This document shows, piece by piece, positions 1-6,251 of a stretch of DNA of 10,357 bases; positions within the stretch are counted from its first letter, which is position 1, and the number at the start of each line of letters is the position of its first letter. Source of the DNA: Candidatus Cloacimonas sp. SDB (GTDB lineage: Bacteria; Cloacimonadota; Cloacimonadia; Cloacimonadales; TCS61). The notes below the pieces were generated by a model. It saw only the letters and a list, made by a program, of their open reading frames with translations. It was not told the origin of the DNA and made no database searches. The stretch lies in contig LKUH01000487.1 in assembly GCA_001412425.1 (NCBI GenBank), forward strand, positions 1 through 10,357. The letters are read 5' to 3'. A program made the translations under genes and the position numbers.

Positions 1-1059
1 ACCAAAAAATTTTTCTACCGCTTCCACAACTGCGGGAATTCTTGTGCTTCCACCCACCAGGAGTATCTCATCGACATCCCCGGTTGATAGTTTAGCATCT
101 TTTAAAGCTAATTTACAGGGTTCAATAGATCGTTCAATCAGATCACTCACCATGCGGTTGAATTCTGATCTGGTAAGGTCTATGCTGAGATGTTTTGGAC
201 CTGAAGCATCAGCTGTGATAAAGGGAAGATTAATATTTGTAGACTGAGTTCCGGATAGTTCAATCTTAGCTTTTTCAGCTGCTTCTTTAATTCTCTGAAG
301 TGCCATGGGGTCGGAACCCAGACTAATACCTTCCTGTTTTTTGAAAGTATCGAGGATCCAATCCATTATTTTTTTATCAAAATCATCTCCGCCCAGATGT
401 GTATCGCCATTAGTAGATAAGACTTCAACAACACCTTCGGCTACTTCCAGAATGGAGATATCGAAAGTTCCTCCACCCAGATCATAGACAGCAACTTTTT
501 CTTCTTTTTTACTTTCAAGCCCATAAGCCAGAGCAGCGGCTGTCGGTTCATTAATGATCCTTTTAACATCCAGTCCGGCTATTTTACCGGCATCTTTTGT
601 TGCCTGTCTTTGAGCGTCGTTAAAATAGGCGGGGATTGTAATAACAGCCTCAGTAATTTTAGTACCAAGATGGGATTCGGCAGTTTCCTTCATTTTAGTA
701 AGTATCATCGCAGATATTTCCTGAGGAGTGAAATCTCTATTTTCCACATCAATATGAACTGTTGCTTCTCCAAACTTTCCTTTCTTAACCTGATAATTCA
801 CATTCTTAATTTCGGAAGCTACTTCGTCCAACTGTCTACCCATAAATCTTTTGATAGATGAAACTGTGTTTCGCGGATTAGTAACTGCCTGTCTTTTAGC
901 CATTTGGCCGACCATTCTTTCTTTGTTTTTACTAAAAGCTACAACTGAAGGGGTAGTTCTTAATCCTTCAGCATTTTCAATAACAACTGGCTTACCACCT
1001 TCCATAACGCTAACACAGGAATTAGTGGTACCTAAATCGATTCCTATAATTTTACCCAT
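1..1059 (-). CDS. dnaK: Molecular chaperone DnaK (Hsp70), N-terminal part; 3' end outside window
   Basis: Hsp70 chaperone that binds exposed hydrophobic segments in an ATP-driven cycle with DnaJ and GrpE in the cytoplasm. The visible 353 residues are nearly the whole nucleotide-binding domain. They include phosphate-1 loop DLGTTNSC (8-15), Lys70, NEPTAAALAYG (170-180), phosphate-2 loop DLGGGTFD (193-200, with Thr198 at the usual autophosphorylation site) and adenosine motif LLVGGSTRIP (333-342). The segment around residues 80-112, shortened in Firmicutes and Actinobacteria homologues, is full length here, as in diderm bacteria. The linker and substrate-binding domain (about 280 further residues) lie beyond the left edge. 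ATG at 1057-1059 is preceded by a strong AGGAGG (1064-1069). The gene lies 14 nt after grpE, so it is the third gene of the hrcA-grpE-dnaK operon and should be repressed by HrcA through CIRCE. No frameshift is seen. Confidence 0.98.
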   Translation of the reverse strand, partial: MGKIIGIDLGTTNSCVSVMEGGKPVVIENAEGLRTTPSVVAFSKNKERMVGQMAKRQAVTNPRNTVSSIKRFMGRQLDEVASEIKNVNYQVKKGKFGEATVHIDVENRDFTPQEISAMILTKMKETAESHLGTKITEAVITIPAYFNDAQRQATKDAGKIAGLDVKRIINEPTAAALAYGLESKKEEKVAVYDLGGGTFDISILEVAEGVVEVLSTNGDTHLGGDDFDKKIMDWILDTFKKQEGISLGSDPMALQRIKEAAEKAKIELSGTQSTNINLPFITADASGPKHLSIDLTRSEFNRMVSDLIERSIEPCKLALKDAKLSTGDVDEILLVGGSTRIPAVVEAVEKFFG

Positions 1060-1063
1060 TATT

Positions 1064-1069
1064 CCTCCT
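1064..1069 (-). promoter_or_regulatory. dnaK Shine-Dalgarno sequence
   Basis: AGGAGG on the minus strand, 4 nt before the dnaK ATG. It is the strongest ribosome binding site in the operon and sits in the 14-nt grpE-dnaK gap. This fits the need for more DnaK than GrpE or HrcA from a shared transcript; that last point is inference. Confidence 0.8.
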
Positions 1070-1073
1070 AAAT

Positions 1074-1655
1074 TTATTTTTCTTCATTATCTTCAGTTTT
1101 ATCCGGGGGAGTTTCCCCGTTAGAAACAGCCACCCTGGCTGCTCTGATTATTTTATCGTTAAGCATGTAGCCGTTCTGAATGACAGAAACAATTCTATTC
1201 TCTTCCAAATGGGAAGGAATATGTGCCAATGCTTCATGATATTGAGGATCAAATTCTGCGTTATCAGCATCAATTTTTTTTATACCTTCTTTTTTAAGCA
1301 GGTTTTCTAACTGCTGAAAGATCATTTCAATCCCTTTTTTAAAAGATTTTTCTTCTTTCTTACCTTTATCAGGTTTCAAACCTCTTTCAAAATTGTCTCG
1401 AATATCGCATATTTCCAGCAACAATCTTTCATTGGCATTTTTTATCCAATTTGATTTTTCGGAAACAGATCTTCTTCTGAAATTCTCAAATTCAGCGGCT
1501 ATTCTTAATTTCTGATCTTTAACAGTCTCCAGTTCCTGTTTTAATGATTCTATCTGTTCATGCAAAGTAGATCTGTTCTTCTCTTTTTTTCCCTTTGCAT
1601 CATTTTGTTTGCTTTCCGGCTTCCTTTCTTTTTCTACATTATCTTTTTTTTCCAT
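1074..1655 (-). CDS. grpE: Nucleotide exchange factor GrpE
   Basis: GrpE dimerises and releases ADP from DnaK, resetting the chaperone cycle. The 193-residue product has the family layout. A charged, low-complexity Lys/Glu-rich tail (about 1-30) comes first, then a long coiled-coil helix (about 30-110, including the family-typical AAEFENFRRR). The C-terminal beta domain carries the signature region from about 155 to 180 (VIQNGYMLNDKIIRAARVAV). Its length is usual for the family (about 190-200). The ATG lies inside the 3' end of hrcA, giving a 17-nt overlap, and only a weak GGTGG-like sequence precedes it. Translation is therefore probably coupled to hrcA. The last residues are acidic (EDNEEK). 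Identification is secure. Confidence 0.96.
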   Translation of the reverse strand: MEKKDNVEKERKPESKQNDAKGKKEKNRSTLHEQIESLKQELETVKDQKLRIAAEFENFRRRSVSEKSNWIKNANERLLLEICDIRDNFERGLKPDKGKKEEKSFKKGIEMIFQQLENLLKKEGIKKIDADNAEFDPQYHEALAHIPSHLEENRIVSVIQNGYMLNDKIIRAARVAVSNGETPPDKTEDNEEK

Positions 1656-2700
1656 TGTTTAACACCACCATGCCATTTTTTGTTGTTTCGGTTATTATTT
1701 TTGCTATTCCTTTCACGATAGGTATATTTTTCTTGTAATCCATTCTCTTGGGTCCCAGAATACCCAGATAGCCGGGTATGCCGAAGATCTCATATTTGGA
1801 ATAGATCAAAGCATAATCTGCCAGATTAGGTTTCCCCAGATCTTCTCCCATTAACACATGATAAGGCTTCTGGTTATCAAATTTCTGCATCAGGTTAATT
1901 AAGGAATCGTGCCGTTGAATAAAACCCAGAAAGGTCAGAACAGCACTTTTATCATCAAATTCCGGTTGCTCAAGAAAACTGATATTGCCGTCAAAATGGA
2001 TAAAGTAACTACTTATCTGAAATATTGCCTTATAAAGTTCATCTAGAAAAGCTTTAAGAATTTTATTTTCTGCACTTAATTTTTCAGAAGTCTCTTTAAT
2101 ATATCTGGTCTGAATATCGTAAATCCTGTGTCCGACAAATTCTTCGTTTATATATCTGACGATGGCTTTCAACTGCTGTTCACTAATATTATGATCATTT
2201 CGTAAAATTACTGTTTTATCCAAACCGGAATCGAGGCTGACGACAAAAAGCAGTTTTCTGCCGGCGATTTTAAATACTTCCAGTTTTTCAAGATAACCAT
2301 TAGAAACTTCAGGTTCAGCCACAAAGCTTAGTTGATCAGTTTCTTTAGCCAGTAACTGCATTACATAATGCAGAGCCAAGGCTGTATCCTTATAATGTTT
2401 CACCAGAATATCCCTGAGAATATCCGGATTATCGTACTCTTCTCTATCCAATTGATCAGCCATCAAAGAAAGATAATGCCTGTATCCTGAAATAGTGGGA
2501 ACTCTGCCAGCTGAAGTATGAGGCTGGAAAATATAATTGCATTTTTCCAGCTTGTTCAGGTCAATTCTGATCGTAGCTGGGCTAGCATTCTTGATATATT
2601 TCTCACAAATCAATTTAGAAGATACCGGTTCTTTCGATGTAATATATTCTTCTATAGAATGCTTAAGAACATTATTCCTTCTAACTTCATTCTTTTTCAT
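1639..2700 (-). CDS. hrcA: Heat-inducible transcription repressor HrcA
   Basis: HrcA binds CIRCE inverted repeats and represses chaperone operons; its activity depends on GroE, so misfolded protein relieves repression. The 353-residue product has an N-terminal winged helix (about 1-75) with the diagnostic ASPATIRIDLNKLE (39-52) and QPHTSAGRVPTISGYR (59-74). A GAF-like regulatory domain and C-terminal dimer region follow, ending with GILGPKRMDY and NIPIVKGIAKIIT near the end, as in the family. I chose ATG at 2698-2700 because AGGAAG (2705-2710) precedes it at 4 nt. An upstream in-frame GTG (2719-2721) would add 7 residues, but it lies inside the CIRCE operator and has no good ribosome site. 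First gene of hrcA-grpE-dnaK, and predicted to repress itself through two upstream CIRCE copies. Confidence 0.96.
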   Translation of the reverse strand: MKKNEVRRNNVLKHSIEEYITSKEPVSSKLICEKYIKNASPATIRIDLNKLEKCNYIFQPHTSAGRVPTISGYRHYLSLMADQLDREEYDNPDILRDILVKHYKDTALALHYVMQLLAKETDQLSFVAEPEVSNGYLEKLEVFKIAGRKLLFVVSLDSGLDKTVILRNDHNISEQQLKAIVRYINEEFVGHRIYDIQTRYIKETSEKLSAENKILKAFLDELYKAIFQISSYFIHFDGNISFLEQPEFDDKSAVLTFLGFIQRHDSLINLMQKFDNQKPYHVLMGEDLGKPNLADYALIYSKYEIFGIPGYLGILGPKRMDYKKNIPIVKGIAKIITETTKNGMVVLNNGKKR

Positions 2701-2704
2701 TCCA

Positions 2705-2710
2705 CTTCCT
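2705..2710 (-). promoter_or_regulatory. hrcA Shine-Dalgarno sequence
   Basis: AGGAAG on the minus strand, 4 nt before ATG 2700. It supports the shorter hrcA start over the in-frame GTG at 2721. It lies just downstream of the proximal CIRCE, so that operator is in the 5' leader close to the start codon, as in many CIRCE-controlled operons. Confidence 0.65.
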
Positions 2711-2714
2711 TTTT

Positions 2715-2741
2715 TTAGCACTCATATTCAACAACTGCTAA
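2715..2741 (-). promoter_or_regulatory. Proximal CIRCE operator (HrcA binding site)
   Basis: On the minus strand this reads TTAGCAGTT-N9-GAGTGCTAA, against the consensus TTAGCACTC-N9-GAGTGCTAA. The half nearest hrcA is perfect (9/9), the far half matches 7/9, and the spacer is exactly 9 nt. It ends 14 nt before the hrcA ATG, the usual place for this operator. The match and the position directly ahead of hrcA-grpE-dnaK make the call strong. Confidence 0.9.
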
Positions 2742-2750
2742 TCAGGAGAC

Positions 2751-2778
2751 AAATTAATTTATTCCGTATAGTTGTCAA
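2751..2778 (-). promoter_or_regulatory. Candidate sigma70-type promoter of hrcA-grpE-dnaK
   Basis: A perfect -35 box TTGACA lies at 2773-2778 on the minus strand. The best -10 is TAATTT (2751-2756) at a 16-bp spacing; it keeps the most conserved T, A and final T but matches only 3 of 6 bases. Transcription would start near 2744, just before the proximal CIRCE. The -35 box is inside the degenerate half of the distal CIRCE, so HrcA binding would cover it. Confidence 0.45.
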
Positions 2779-2798
2779 ACTAATATTTAGAGTGCTAA
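2772..2798 (-). promoter_or_regulatory. Distal, half-degenerate CIRCE-like operator
   Basis: On the minus strand this reads TTAGCACTC-N9-GTTTGACAA. The outer half is a perfect CIRCE half-site (9/9) and the inner half matches only about 5/9, with the correct 9-nt spacer. The degenerate half contains TTGACA, the likely -35 box. The perfect half-site and spacing make chance unlikely, but binding strength is uncertain. Its centre is 57 bp from that of the proximal CIRCE. Confidence 0.7.
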
Positions 2799-2860
2799 CT
2801 TTTTACAGATTGGTGTTGTGAGCAGGATATGATATTGTTTTTGAAGTTGGAGATATTTTA

Positions 2861-4183
2861 TTATTTTTTAGGGGGTTTCGAAGTCTCTTTCAATTTTTTC
2901 CACCAATCCAATCGTTTTTGGATATCTTTTTCAAATCCAAATTTTGAGGGAATATAGTAGATCATTTCTTTCATTTTATCCGGAAAATATTTCTGATAGG
3001 AAAAGGCATTTTCAAATTCGTGGGAATATTTGTAATCTTTACCGTAATCAAGCTCTTTCATCAGTCTGGTCGGAGCGTTTCTGATCTGGAGAGGAACCCC
3101 CAGGTGGCTTGTTTTTCTGGCAGCTTCGGCAGCCTTATTATAAGCAGTATAAAGTGAATTGCTTTTAGGGGCGGTAGCAAGATAAATCACTAGTTGAGCT
3201 AGAGCAGTATTTGATTCCGGCATACCCAGAAAATGGACAGTTTCTTTTACTGCAACAGCCTGAATCAATGCCTGAGGATCTGCCAGTCCAATATCTTCAG
3301 ATGCAAACCTGATCAATCTGCGGGCTATATACAAAGGATCCTCACCGGCTTCCAGCATTCTGGCCAACCAATACAATCCCGCTTGAGGGTCACTTCCTCT
3401 TAAAGATTTATGCAGCGCAGATATAATATTGTAATGCTCTTCCCTGTTTTTGTCATAGAACATTGCTTTTTTTGCCAGGATCTTGGTTACTGTTTCCAGA
3501 TCAATTTTCTTTCCATCAGCCAGGTTTGCGATAACTATCTCAAGATAATTAAGGGCTCTTCGGGCATCTCCGCCGCTTTGAACTGCCAGATAGGCAATTA
3601 TATCCTTAGAGAACAAATCCCGCTTTTCTAAAAATAGTAATGCCCTGTTCAAAATTTCACTAATCTCTGATTCCAACAATTGTTCTAAGACAAAAACATT
3701 ACAGCGTGACAACAATGCCGGAATAATTTCAAAAGAGGGATTTTCGGTAGTAGCACCTATTAAAATTATGGCACCTGACTCTATATAGTGCAGGAAAGCA
3801 TCCTGCTGGGATTTGTTAAATCTGTGAATTTCATCAATGAATAAAATAGTGCTCACGTTTTTTGACTGGAGATTAAATTCAGCTTCACTCATAACTGCTT
3901 TAACATCTTTAATACTCGCCAGTACTGCGCTGAAAGAGATAAATTTTTTTGTTGTTTTCTCAGCAATTAAACGGGCAATGGTTGTTTTTCCTGTTCCGGG
4001 AGGTCCCCATAGAATGAAGGAGCTGAAATTGTCTTTTTCCAGCATATTCCTGAGCACAGAATTTTGAAAAAGTAGCTTTTTCTGACCTATTATCTGCTCA
4101 ACTTCATGAGGTCTTACTTTTTCAGCCAAAGGAATGTTGGTAGGTTTTATTTTTTTGCTAAACAAGGAAAGCTGATCGCTCAT
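2861..4183 (-). CDS. rarA: Replication-associated recombination protein A (RarA/MgsA), AAA+ ATPase
   Basis: RarA (MgsA; eukaryotic WRNIP1/Mgs1) is a clamp-loader-like AAA+ ATPase that acts at stalled replication forks and opens duplex DNA ends. The 440-residue product has Walker A GPPGTGKTT (60-68), Walker B with DEIHRF (117-122), the family-typical sensor 1 GATTENPS (143-150) and sensor 2 SGGDARRALN (203-212). The C-terminal helical and tetramerisation domain includes GSDPQAGLYWLARMLEAGEDP, split here as GSDPQAGLYW and LARMLEAGEDP. The length matches the family (about 420-450). The ATG at 4181-4183 follows the ruvB stop by 5 nt, and an AGGAAG lies 10 nt upstream within the end of ruvB, so the two genes are probably cotranscribed. 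No convincing terminator hairpin follows the stop. Confidence 0.96.
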   Translation of the reverse strand: MSDQLSLFSKKIKPTNIPLAEKVRPHEVEQIIGQKKLLFQNSVLRNMLEKDNFSSFILWGPPGTGKTTIARLIAEKTTKKFISFSAVLASIKDVKAVMSEAEFNLQSKNVSTILFIDEIHRFNKSQQDAFLHYIESGAIILIGATTENPSFEIIPALLSRCNVFVLEQLLESEISEILNRALLFLEKRDLFSKDIIAYLAVQSGGDARRALNYLEIVIANLADGKKIDLETVTKILAKKAMFYDKNREEHYNIISALHKSLRGSDPQAGLYWLARMLEAGEDPLYIARRLIRFASEDIGLADPQALIQAVAVKETVHFLGMPESNTALAQLVIYLATAPKSNSLYTAYNKAAEAARKTSHLGVPLQIRNAPTRLMKELDYGKDYKYSHEFENAFSYQKYFPDKMKEMIYYIPSKFGFEKDIQKRLDWWKKLKETSKPPKK

Positions 4184-4188
4184 AGAGG

Positions 4189-5220
4189 TTAATCTTCCTG
4201 ATTTTCAAAGAAGGATATCTGATCCTGGGATGGCTTGATACCAAAATGTCTGTAAGTCTTAAATGTGGCTTTTCTGCCTTGAGTTGTTCTATCCAGGAAA
4301 CCTTGCTGGATCAGGTAGGGTTCATATATCTCTTCGACTGTGCCAGGATCTTCTCCAACGGCAACGGAGAGAGTTTTAAGTCCAACGGGACCACCCTGAT
4401 AATTTTCGATGATCGTTTTCAGAATCCGCTTATCCATTTCATCCAGTCCGGCAAAATCGACATTCAACATTTTAAGTGCTTTTACGGCTATTGCTCCGGT
4501 AACGGTACCATCGCCCTTGATTTGAGCATAGTCTCTTACCCGGCGCAATAATCTATTAGCAACTCTTGGTGTTCCTCTGCTTCTACGGGCAATTTCTTTA
4601 ACTCCATCTGAATCTATTGGTATTTTAAGTAGATCGGCTGATCTAATCACTATTTTTTCAATACTATTTACATCGTAATAATCTAATCTTAATACAAGTC
4701 CAAATCTTGCCCGCAGGGGAGAAGTCAATAATCCTGCTCTGGTTGTAGCCCCAATTAAAGTAAAGGGTTCGATATCAATTTTTAAAGTTCTGGCGCTGGG
4801 TCCGCTGTCTATGATGATTTCCATTTCAAAGTCTTCTATCGCCGGATAGAGGTATTCTTCTACTACATGATTCAATCTATGGATTTCATCAATAAAGAAG
4901 ACATCATGAACCTGCAGATTTGTCAGAATCCCTGCCAGATCAGGAGCTTTTTCCAGGACGGGACCTGAGCTCACTTTAACAGTTACACCCAGTTCATTGG
5001 CAATAATATAAGCCAGCGTAGTTTTACCCAGTCCGGGAGGGCCGTAAAACAATACATGATCGAGGGGCTCTTTCCTCATTTTTGTTGCTCTAATAGAGAT
5101 ATCAAGTATTTCTTTGATCTGATCTTGACCGACAAACTGATCCAGAGTTTTAGGTCTTAGGGTCCGGTCAAAATCTTTTTCTTCCGGCATTTCTACCGGA
5201 TCAGTAATTCTTTCCAACAT
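4189..5220 (-). CDS. ruvB: Holliday junction branch migration helicase subunit RuvB
   Basis: RuvB forms hexameric rings that, with RuvA, drive branch migration of Holliday junctions before RuvC cleavage. The 343-residue product shows the RuvB N-terminal signature RTLRPKTLDQFVGQ (19-32), Walker A GPPGLGKTT (60-68), Walker B FFIDEIHRL (108-116), sensor 1 GATTRAGLL (157-165), the arginine-finger region LTSPLRARFG (165-174) and sensor 2 RGTPRVANRLLRRVRD (215-230). A C-terminal winged helix contains QQGFLDRTTQGR (305-316). Length is standard (about 335-350). ATG 5218-5220 is preceded by AAAGGA at about 6 nt. It is first in a ruvB-rarA pair; ruvA and ruvC, often next to ruvB elsewhere, are not in this window. 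Confidence 0.98.
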   Translation of the reverse strand: MLERITDPVEMPEEKDFDRTLRPKTLDQFVGQDQIKEILDISIRATKMRKEPLDHVLFYGPPGLGKTTLAYIIANELGVTVKVSSGPVLEKAPDLAGILTNLQVHDVFFIDEIHRLNHVVEEYLYPAIEDFEMEIIIDSGPSARTLKIDIEPFTLIGATTRAGLLTSPLRARFGLVLRLDYYDVNSIEKIVIRSADLLKIPIDSDGVKEIARRSRGTPRVANRLLRRVRDYAQIKGDGTVTGAIAVKALKMLNVDFAGLDEMDKRILKTIIENYQGGPVGLKTLSVAVGEDPGTVEEIYEPYLIQQGFLDRTTQGRKATFKTYRHFGIKPSQDQISFFENQED

Positions 5221-5272
5221 AGTTATCCTTTCATTTTTTCTAATTTATCATCTAAGCTAAGGAGAAATCATC

Positions 5273-5278
5273 ATTATA
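5273..5278 (-). promoter_or_regulatory. Candidate -10 box of the ruvB-rarA promoter
   Basis: A perfect TATAAT on the minus strand would start transcription about 46 nt before the ruvB ATG. The best hexamer 17 bp upstream is GAGAAA (5296-5301), only 3/6 to TTGACA, and there is no extended TGn. In AT-rich DNA a lone TATAAT is weak evidence. Confidence 0.35.
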
Positions 5279-5350
5279 TAAAAAACCCGGTGAATTTTCT
5301 CTATTATTTAAAAATTAAGAACAACGCGATAAATCCAATGAAACTGCCAG

Positions 5351-5372
5351 AATTATAGGCTATGCTATAATT
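5351..5372. repeat. Perfect AT-rich inverted repeat in the ruvB / methyltransferase spacer
   Basis: AATTATAG-GCTATG-CTATAATT: an 8-bp perfect inverted repeat with a 6-nt loop, in the 263-bp non-coding stretch 5221-5483. Six or seven of its eight stem pairs are A-T, and no run of T follows on either strand, so it is a poor intrinsic terminator. It contains TATAAT on both strands, but neither copy has a good -35 box at 16-18 bp. It might be a protein-binding site, a weak hairpin or chance in AT-rich sequence. I see nothing else in this spacer beyond the candidate ruvB -10 box. Confidence 0.4.
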
Positions 5373-5483
5373 TATACTCACTTTTAGAACTTCAGATATC
5401 AATATTTCAACTTTCAAAAATTCAACGAAATAAGCAAACTATTTATTTAATTCCTGAAACAGCCCGTAAAATTAAAATTTGTA

Positions 5484-6113
5484 CTATTTTTTTACCCCTA
5501 TTGTACCCGGACTTTTGCGACCTACAACGGGACCATCCAATATGATGAAATTGGCTTTTTCCATATTTTTACGAATCCAGCGGGCACAACTGTAAGTGCT
5601 GATCCTGCCACCTGGTTTCAATTTTTTATAGATTTTTTTAAAGATCTCCTCACTCCACATTTCAGGTTGTTTACCGGGCGAAAAAGGATCAAAGAAAACT
5701 CGATCAAAATAATTGGCAGATAATTGATCTATGGTTTGCAAAGCATCTCCCATAATAAGCTTAATTAAATTATTATTTCTATCTTTTATTTCAAATTTTT
5801 CAGCCAGATCACGAAAACTGACGAATTCCGGGTTGATCTCTTCAGGAACTTCGAGGAATTTGATTTCCTTAATAATTTTCGAATCAACTTCTAATCCGGT
5901 GATCTTTAAGTTTTTATGGCCTTTTGTAGCAACAATAGCATTATATCCCAACCCGAAACAAAAATCGAGAATTTTCATTCCATTTTCAATATTCAATGGT
6001 TTCACATGTTTTTTAACAGCTTCTTCCAAAGCTCCTGAAACAGAGTGATAATGTTCTTGATAAATTTCGTTAAAAAAGGTGAATGAACCATCCTTTGTCT
6101 TAATTTGTTTCAT
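5484..6113 (-). CDS. Stand-alone MnmC2-like SAM-dependent methyltransferase (MnmC/DUF752 family)
   Basis: Resembles the methyltransferase half of MnmC, which methylates 5-aminomethyl-2-thiouridine at tRNA wobble position 34. The 209 residues open with DGSFTFFNEIYQEHYHS (8-24), matching the MnmC opening (DGS, then the substrate-facing loop). The SAM-binding loop DFCFGLGYNA follows (50-59), then an acidic ribose-binding residue at about Glu75. The family hallmark is DPFSPGKQPEMW (142-153), followed by LKPGGRISTYSCARWIRKNM (165-184) and a C-terminal GRKSPG. The FAD oxidase half found in enterobacterial MnmC is absent, as in stand-alone DUF752 proteins such as that of Aquifex. No Shine-Dalgarno sequence precedes ATG 6111-6113, yet the conserved N-terminal motif begins 7 residues later, so the start is right or nearly so. 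It is divergent from mreB and has no same-strand neighbour within 250 bp, so it looks monocistronic. The exact tRNA substrate is inferred. Confidence 0.82.
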   Translation of the reverse strand: MKQIKTKDGSFTFFNEIYQEHYHSVSGALEEAVKKHVKPLNIENGMKILDFCFGLGYNAIVATKGHKNLKITGLEVDSKIIKEIKFLEVPEEINPEFVSFRDLAEKFEIKDRNNNLIKLIMGDALQTIDQLSANYFDRVFFDPFSPGKQPEMWSEEIFKKIYKKLKPGGRISTYSCARWIRKNMEKANFIILDGPVVGRKSPGTIGVKK

Positions 6114-6184
6114 AAATCAGAGATAAATATATCATACCCAAAATTGTCCATTATTTTATTTTCATAAATTCTCTTACAAAGCAC

Positions 6185-6212
6185 TTGACAGATACAGCTA
6201 AGACAAGAATTA
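6185..6212 (+). promoter_or_regulatory. Candidate promoter for the mreB operon (good -35, poor -10)
   Basis: In the 138-bp divergent spacer 6114-6251 a perfect TTGACA occurs at 6185-6190. At 16-18 bp downstream no good -10 box exists; GAATTA (6207-6212) is the closest in spacing and is poor. The position, about 60 bp before the mreB ATG, is suitable. The call rests on the -35 box alone. I found no convincing promoter for the methyltransferase in the same spacer. Confidence 0.3.
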
Positions 6213-6242
6213 GTTATCAGTTAAAAATTTATTTACTGGTCT

Positions 6243-6247
6243 GGAGG
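6243..6247 (+). promoter_or_regulatory. mreB Shine-Dalgarno sequence
   Basis: GGAGG, 4 nt before ATG 6252. It fixes the mreB start and is the only strong ribosome site in the mre cluster; the later genes appear to depend on overlap coupling. Confidence 0.75.
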
Positions 6248-6251
6248 ACAT

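Noticed and set aside
44..861. Several small plus-strand open frames
   Set aside because: They lie antisense to dnaK, which is conserved throughout, and their translations show no recognisable domain or ribosome site.
2701..2721. GTG start for hrcA at 2719-2721, adding seven residues
   Set aside because: It lies inside the proximal CIRCE with no ribosome site. ATG 2700 has AGGAAG at 4 nt and gives the usual HrcA N-terminus.
2799..2860. Intrinsic terminator after rarA
   Set aside because: No GC-rich hairpin followed by a T-run could be found on the minus strand; only AT-rich sequence.
4246..4551. Open frame of about 100 codons opposite ruvB
   Set aside because: Antisense to the highly conserved RuvB C-terminal region; no independent evidence of coding.
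5731..6048. Open frame of about 100 codons opposite the methyltransferase
   Set aside because: The minus-strand frame has coherent MnmC2 motifs throughout; the plus-strand frame is a shadow.
5484..6113. Spermidine synthase or other Rossmann methyltransferase
   Set aside because: The DGS opening and DPFSPGKQPEMW block fit MnmC2 (Methyltransf_30) better, and spermidine synthase motifs are missing.
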